A stretch of 64,000 bases of DNA. It comes from Hymenobacter yonginensis. GTDB taxonomy: Bacteria > Bacteroidota > Bacteroidia > Cytophagales > Hymenobacteraceae. The DNA is taken from the NCBI RefSeq assembly GCF_027625995.1, contig NZ_CP115396.1, forward strand, positions 744,001 to 808,000, written 5' to 3'. Below, piece after piece: positions 59,713 through 64,000 of this stretch. The notes below the pieces were generated by a model that was not told where the DNA came from, searched no databases, and was given only the letters and a program-made list of their open reading frames with translations. The translations under genes and the position numbers were made by a program. Within the stretch, counting starts at the first letter, position 1; every line of letters begins with the position of its first letter.

Positions 59713-60171
59713 CTACTTGCCGGGTACGCCTTTACCGCCGTCCTGGCGCAGGGCGCTGAATTCGTCGGGGTTGTCGTTGCTGCCGTCGTTGGACACTGTG
59801 CGGCCGTCGTTGCCCTCCTGCTCGGCCGGGGCGGTGGTTTTGTTGGCTGGCTCAGCCGTGGCCCAGTTGCGGGTGCCGCCGCCATAGCGCGGGTCGTCTT
59901 TGGCCCAGCCTTCGCGCTGGTCTTCGTATTCAGCTTCTTTCACGTCGCGCACGCCCTCGGGGTCGAGGTTCTGGGGCACGCTGCCGCGCTGCTCAGGCTC
60001 CACGTAGGAGGGGGCTGCTACGCCGCCCGGGTTGGTACCGGCGGGGTGCGAGGCCAGTTGCTCGGGCGTAGGAGTTGGGGCTTCGGCGTGGCCGAACTCG
60101 CCGTACTGGGGCGTATTGCTGGCCGTGTTGGGGGTGGCGTTTTCGTTTTGGTCGGAAGGGTGGGTGCTCAT
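59713..60171 (-). CDS. Low-complexity hypothetical protein
   Basis: A 152-residue hydrophilic, Asn/Pro/Glu/Gly-rich protein with no signal or membrane segment. Composition (QNENATPNTASNTP, EYEDQREGWAKDDPRYGGG) resembles stress-related disordered proteins, but no family is recognised. 37 bp upstream of the 90-residue acidic gene on the same strand. Confidence 0.6.
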   Translation of the reverse strand: MSTHPSDQNENATPNTASNTPQYGEFGHAEAPTPTPEQLASHPAGTNPGGVAAPSYVEPEQRGSVPQNLDPEGVRDVKEAEYEDQREGWAKDDPRYGGGTRNWATAEPANKTTAPAEQEGNDGRTVSNDGSNDNPDEFSALRQDGGKGVPGK

Positions 60172-60357
60172 GGGAGTAGCGGAACTTAAGGTGAAGGGAG
60201 AGGCAGCCGGAAGGCTTGCCGTGTTGCATACGCAGGCAGGCCCGGTTGTGGTTAGGGTGGAAACTAAAAAATCCTGGCCTGCCTGCTTCGCGTAGTGCTG
60301 TGGAGGCCGGCTGCCACGGCAGCCCCCGCATTTTCATCGTCCATTTCTTCCGCACGT

Positions 60358-60645
60358 ATGTCTGTCCGCATCGAACACCACCCGCAAGACCAGGAATTTA
60401 TTGCCAACACCGGCGGCCATACCGGCGAGCTTGCCTATAGCACGCCCGAGGAAGGCGTCATCGACTTCATTCACACCTTTGTTGATGAAGCGCTACGCGG
60501 CCAGGGCGTGGGCGAAACGCTGGCCCGCGCCGGCCTAGACTACGCCCGTCAGCACCAGCTACGGGTGCGCACCAGCTGCAAGTTCATGGCCGCCTTCGTG
60601 CGCCAGCACCCCGAGTTTCAGGATTTGTTGGAAGCCAAAGCGTAG
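60358..60645 (+). CDS. Small GNAT acetyltransferase (YjdJ-like)
   Basis: A 95-residue acetyltransferase of the short Gcn5-related family (PF14542-type). Start ATG 60358. HTGELAYSTPEEGVIDFIHTFVDEALRGQGVGETL contains the acetyl-CoA loop RGQGVGETLARAG (about 54-66), then LRVRTSCKFM and a final AAFVRQHPEF. Cytosolic; substrate unknown. Convergent with the endonuclease gene and separated by a strong hairpin. Confidence 0.88.
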   Translation: MSVRIEHHPQDQEFIANTGGHTGELAYSTPEEGVIDFIHTFVDEALRGQGVGETLARAGLDYARQHQLRVRTSCKFMAAFVRQHPEFQDLLEAKA

Positions 60646-60670
60646 CTGCCAGAGCTGCTTTCAGACCACA

Positions 60671-60708
60671 AAAAAGCCCCGGCTTCCGTCAGGAAACCGG
60701 GGCTTTTT
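60671..60708. terminator. Bidirectional terminator between convergent genes
   Basis: 17-bp stem (60671-60687 with 60692-60708), one mismatch, A5/T5 tracts on both sides. Confidence 0.92.
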
Positions 60709-60728
60709 GAGTTGAGGCTGGCAGCAGT

Positions 60729-63047
60729 TTAGTGCTTCACAGCTACGCGGCTGGTGTAGCGCACGCCGTCTACCACCACCCGCACGGAGTAGAGGCCAGC
60801 GGGCAGGTTCTGCACGTCAATCAGGGTAGCATCGGCCCCGCTGATGGTGCGCTCCTGGAGCAGCACCTGCTGGCCCAGCGCGTTGTAGAGGCGAATGTCG
60901 GCGGCGTGGCGGCCGCGCAGGCCGGCTACCTGCACTTGCACGGCCGTGGCGGCCGGGTTGGGGTACACGGCCAGGCCGGTGTTCAGCGGCGCGTTTTTCA
61001 CCGTCGAGTTGACGATGCAGGCCGTGCTGGTGTGGCTGCCGACGTTGGTGTATACGTCGGTGCCGAGGGCCTGCCAGGTGCTGGCGCCCACGCTCCAGCG
61101 GGTTTCGCCGCGGGCCACGGTGGGCTTGCGCACCAGCGTGTTGTCGGTGGTGGAGCCGCCCCCCGGAATGGTCCAGGTGGTGCCGGGGTCTACGCCAATC
61201 ACGCCAATAACGTCCAGCGTGTCGGTGCCGTCGAACAAAGCCAGGGCGTCGTCGCCGTTGAAGAAGCACACGGCCGACTGCAGGTCCGTCTGGCCGAGAA
61301 CTACCGTGGAAACCACGCCGGTGTTAGCCACCACGTACACGTCGCCGGGGGCAATGGTGCCGCTCAGAGCCTGGGTGGCCGTGGGCGTGCTCGAGCCGTT
61401 GGCAAACAGTTCCAGGCGAATGCCGGTCAGGCTGATAGGCGCGCTGGTGGGGTTGTAGATTTCCACCGCCTTGCTGTTGCTGGCGGCGCCTTCCACGTAC
61501 TCCGAGAAGTAGAGGTCGGTGCAGGGCGAGCCGGCCGGGGCCTGGTCGTCGTTGAGGATGGTGAGCGTGTGGGTAGTGGGGGCAACAACGAGCACGGCCG
61601 CGTTGCTGGGCGTACCCAGGCGCAGGCGCACCGTTTCGTTGGGCTCGGGTGCCACGTCGCCGTTCACGGTCAGGGTCACGGCCTGAGTGCTCTGGCCGGC
61701 GGCAAAGGTGAGGGTGCTGGTGGTGAGGGTGAAGTCAGCGGCATCGGCCGTGGTGCCGGCCGTTTCTACTGATACAGGGATTGTGATGCCGCCTGCCGGA
61801 ATGCTGGCCGCCGTTACGTTTACCGAGTAGGTAGTGGTGCCGCTGTTGCCCTCCGTGAGGCTGGCCGCAGCCGAAGCAAAGCGTACCGAAGGCGGCGTAC
61901 CGTCGTCGTTGGTGATGGTAAGCTCCTGCGAAGCCGGGCCGCCGATGGCCGCGCCGGTAGCAGCGTTCCGCAGCGCCAGTACCACGGTTTCGTCGGCTTC
62001 AGCCTGGGTGTCACCGTTTACGGTTACCGTCACGGTCTGGCTGGTCTGGCCGGCCGCGAAGGTCAGGGTCTGGGGCGAGGTGAAGGTGAAGTCCTGGCCG
62101 CTGGTGGCGGTGGAGTTGGCGGCGTCAAACGCTACCTGTACCGTGAGGGCCGAGGTAGGCGCGGGCGTCACGTTCACGGTAGCCGTGAAGGTGGTGGTGC
62201 CGCTGTTGCCTTCCACGATGCTGCCGGTAGCGGAAGCAAACGAGAAGGTAGGCACTACCTGGAAGCCATAGGCGCGGGCCACGAGGTCGGGGAAAGCAAT
62301 GTAGGGGTTGAAGTTGCCCTGGCTTTTGGCCACCCGGCGGTTCCGCTCCCGCTCGCGGGCGTCTACCGGGTCGGCCAGGTGCCACTGGTAGAGCGTGTTC
62401 AGGTCGGCCAGTGCCGTGATGACGTCCTTGCCCGGGTCGAAATTCTGGCCCTGGTGCATGGTGTAGAAGTAGAACGCCGCGCGGGCCAGGTTGCCCTTGT
62501 GGTCTTCGCGGGGCTCAAACTGCGAGTTGGTGTCCTCGCTGTACTCCTCGATGTTGCTGGTCGGGACGGTAGCCTGGCTGGTGGCGCCGCGCATCCACTT
62601 GGTGGTCTGGTTGTCTGGAATCTCGGCAAACGGGTCAGAACCGCGGTCCGAGTTCCACTGAATAAACGTTGGGAACAGGTGGTGGATGTCGGAGCGCATG
62701 CGCACTACCTCGTTGAACCACGACTGCGGAATGCTGTGCTCACAGTTGATACCGCTCACCACGCCCGGGTTGGTGCTGGCCGAGTCGATGCGCACCGTTT
62801 CCTGATAGCCAGAGTACACGCACGTTACGCGGCCCTGGAAGTTATCAACGTAGTTGTACATCTTGCCGCGGGCGGTATTGTAGCTAAGCTCGGTGCGCTT
62901 GCCGTCGTACCAGTTCTGGCGCAGCCAGTCTTTCAGGGCCTGGCCCTGCAGGGAGGTAGGCGGAGCAGGCGGTAAAGTTTGCGCTGAAGCCACGACGCTG
63001 CCTAGGGTCAGCGCCGCGCCCAGCAAACGGGCGAAAAAGTGTTTCAT
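60729..63047 (-). CDS. T9SS endonuclease I with Calx-beta and lamin-tail-like domains
   Basis: A 772-residue secreted nuclease with a signal ending VASAQ. Endonuclease I domain (about 35-265): NCEHSIPQSWF (catalytic His) and SDIHHLFPT with an N..R.. metal site. Two Calx-beta repeats (about 265-500) end in TLTILNDD / ELTITNDD. A lamin-tail-like segment (DLYFSEYVEGAASNSKAVEIYN) follows, then a T9SS type A domain (VYPNPAATAVQVQV ... VAVKH). Probably degrades extracellular DNA for nutrition or matrix turnover. Confidence 0.93.
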   Translation of the reverse strand: MKHFFARLLGAALTLGSVVASAQTLPPAPPTSLQGQALKDWLRQNWYDGKRTELSYNTARGKMYNYVDNFQGRVTCVYSGYQETVRIDSASTNPGVVSGINCEHSIPQSWFNEVVRMRSDIHHLFPTFIQWNSDRGSDPFAEIPDNQTTKWMRGATSQATVPTSNIEEYSEDTNSQFEPREDHKGNLARAAFYFYTMHQGQNFDPGKDVITALADLNTLYQWHLADPVDARERERNRRVAKSQGNFNPYIAFPDLVARAYGFQVVPTFSFASATGSIVEGNSGTTTFTATVNVTPAPTSALTVQVAFDAANSTATSGQDFTFTSPQTLTFAAGQTSQTVTVTVNGDTQAEADETVVLALRNAATGAAIGGPASQELTITNDDGTPPSVRFASAAASLTEGNSGTTTYSVNVTAASIPAGGITIPVSVETAGTTADAADFTLTTSTLTFAAGQSTQAVTLTVNGDVAPEPNETVRLRLGTPSNAAVLVVAPTTHTLTILNDDQAPAGSPCTDLYFSEYVEGAASNSKAVEIYNPTSAPISLTGIRLELFANGSSTPTATQALSGTIAPGDVYVVANTGVVSTVVLGQTDLQSAVCFFNGDDALALFDGTDTLDVIGVIGVDPGTTWTIPGGGSTTDNTLVRKPTVARGETRWSVGASTWQALGTDVYTNVGSHTSTACIVNSTVKNAPLNTGLAVYPNPAATAVQVQVAGLRGRHAADIRLYNALGQQVLLQERTISGADATLIDVQNLPAGLYSVRVVVDGVRYTSRVAVKH

Positions 63048-63164
63048 GCTGGCAAAAAAGGTAAGAAAACGTCTGCTAAGGTCGGGAATTTATAGCAATG
63101 GCTGCGTGGTTAAATTGTTACCTGCCTAGTAGTTGCCGTCCGCTGGGGTCGCAGGTGCATAAAA

Positions 63165-63194
63165 AAAGACCTGCTCCGTCGGGAGCAGGTCTTT
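63165..63194 (-). terminator. Terminator after the FAS1 gene
   Basis: 13-bp stem (63165-63177 with 63182-63194), 4-nt loop, A/T tracts, 40 bp after the stop of the FAS1 gene on the minus strand. Confidence 0.9.
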
Positions 63195-63233
63195 CAGTGA
63201 AGCAGACAGGCCGCCTACAGGGCAGCACCGACC

Positions 63234-64000
63234 TTACTTGGTGGGCATCAGCACCGTGTCGATTACGTGCGTGATGCCGTTGCTCGATACCACGTTCGGA
63301 ATGGTTACGTTAGCCATGCCGCCTTTGGCGTCATGAATCATCACGGTGTTGCCGCTGCGGTGCACGGTCAGGTTTTCGCCTTCCACGGTGGTCAGGGTCT
63401 GGCCGTCCTTCAGGTCGGCAGCCATCAGGCGGCCGGGCACTACGTGGTAGGTGAGGATGGTGGTGAGCTTAGTCTTGTTTTCGGGCATCACCAGCGTGTT
63501 TACGGTGCCGGCGGGCAGCTTATCGAAAGCGGCGTTGGTGGGGGCGAAGACCGTGAACGGACCGGTGCCTTTCAGCGTCTCCACGAGGCCGCCGGCCTTC
63601 ACGGCAGCTACCAGCGTGGTGTGGTCGGCCGAGCCTACGGCGTTGTCGACGATGTCCTTATCGGGCGTCATCATGGCGCCGCCTACCATCACCCCACCCG
63701 AGGTGGAAGCGCCCATGCTGCCGGAGCTCATGGAGGCATCGCCGCTCATCTTCATTTCTTTCATGTCCTTGCCTTTGCGGGGCTTGGTGGTGGCTTTCAT
63801 CTTTGAGCCATCGGCGGCTTCGCCTTTTACCTTCATCTTGCCATCGTCGGCCACCTTGGTTTTGGTGGTCATCTCGGCGTCTTTGGTTTTGGTCTTCTCG
63901 TCGTCCGACTTAGTCTTGGTGGTCTGGGCGGCGGCGGTAGAGGAAAGGCCAACGTTTACGGCCAGAGCCAGCGTGGCTACGGAAAGGAATTGCTTGAACA
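63234..64000 (-). CDS. Fasciclin (FAS1)-domain protein, start codon cut by window edge
   Basis: On the minus strand the frame is open from the last base of the window; the first two bases read TG, so an ATG probably begins one base outside. This gives a signal peptide (FKQFLSVATLALAVNVGLSSTAAAQ), a Lys/Thr-rich linker (TKTKSDDEKTKT...) and a Met/Ser-rich stretch, and then one FAS1 domain (about 120-255) with GPFTVFAPTNAAFDKLP and TYHVVPGRLM. About 255 residues. Likely a surface adhesion protein. The track's later ATG (63872) loses the signal and is rejected. Confidence 0.85.
   Translation of the reverse strand, partial: FKQFLSVATLALAVNVGLSSTAAAQTTKTKSDDEKTKTKDAEMTTKTKVADDGKMKVKGEAADGSKMKATTKPRKGKDMKEMKMSGDASMSSGSMGASTSGGVMVGGAMMTPDKDIVDNAVGSADHTTLVAAVKAGGLVETLKGTGPFTVFAPTNAAFDKLPAGTVNTLVMPENKTKLTTILTYHVVPGRLMAADLKDGQTLTTVEGENLTVHRSGNTVMIHDAKGGMANVTIPNVVSSNGITHVIDTVLMPTK

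Overview
The window is chromosomal DNA from a GC-rich Bacteroidota, most like Hymenobacter or a close relative (Cytophagales). Support for this comes from the protein families: secreted proteins with type IX secretion (T9SS) C-terminal domains and a gliding-type C-terminal domain, a fused b558-type SdhC, and a Bacteroidota FtsZ tail. Several promoters also match the Bacteroidota -33 TTG / -7 TAnnTTTG pattern. No tRNA, rRNA, CRISPR array, transposase or phage gene was seen.

Layout. 1-6.8 kb is the end of a division and cell-wall (dcw) cluster: ftsW (3' end)-murG-murC-ftsQ-ftsA-ftsZ, closed by a perfect 21-bp hairpin. 6.8-9.6 kb has a small lipoprotein, a di-haem MauG-like peroxidase lipoprotein and a ClC chloride channel. 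9.8-13.3 kb is a minus-strand cluster that looks copper-related: a small Cys-motif protein, an MbnP-like protein, an MbnH-like di-haem enzyme and an outer-membrane barrel with a CDICGC motif at its mature N terminus. 13.4-17.6 kb holds an FMN reductase and the sdhCAB operon. 17.8-25.9 kb holds a large gliding-type surface protein, fabD, folK, a hydrolase, a DUF3667 protein, a polyprenyl diphosphate synthase and a zinc-ribbon protein. 26-32 kb has a P450, two-gene acetyltransferase context, a TlpA-like lipoprotein and aconitase. 32.4-38.7 kb has membrane proteins, including a VIT-domain protein with an exosortase-like tail, then carbonic anhydrase. 38.9-46.1 kb has a T9SS subtilisin and a LytS/LytR-type two-component system with accessory genes. 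46.6-54.4 kb has small hypotheticals, a TonB C-terminal protein, a sorbosone-type dehydrogenase and a 1319-residue repeat-rich T9SS protein. 54.8-64 kb has a TonB-dependent receptor, a Gfo/Idh/MocA oxidoreductase, a tandem universal stress protein, acidic small proteins, a T9SS endonuclease I and a FAS1-domain protein cut by the window edge.

The most unusual structural feature is that many intergenic gaps hold long inverted repeats of unrelated sequence families. Several begin exactly at, or inside, the stop codons of flanking genes and enclose an ordinary terminator hairpin. The best case is a perfect 55-bp inverted repeat covering the stop codons of two convergent genes (25365-25624). The most interesting functional system is the MbnP/MbnH-like cluster. 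Many long ORFs opposite real genes are GC-driven shadows and were left out. Starts were moved downstream wherever a signal peptide or family N terminus showed the longest ORF to be over-extended.
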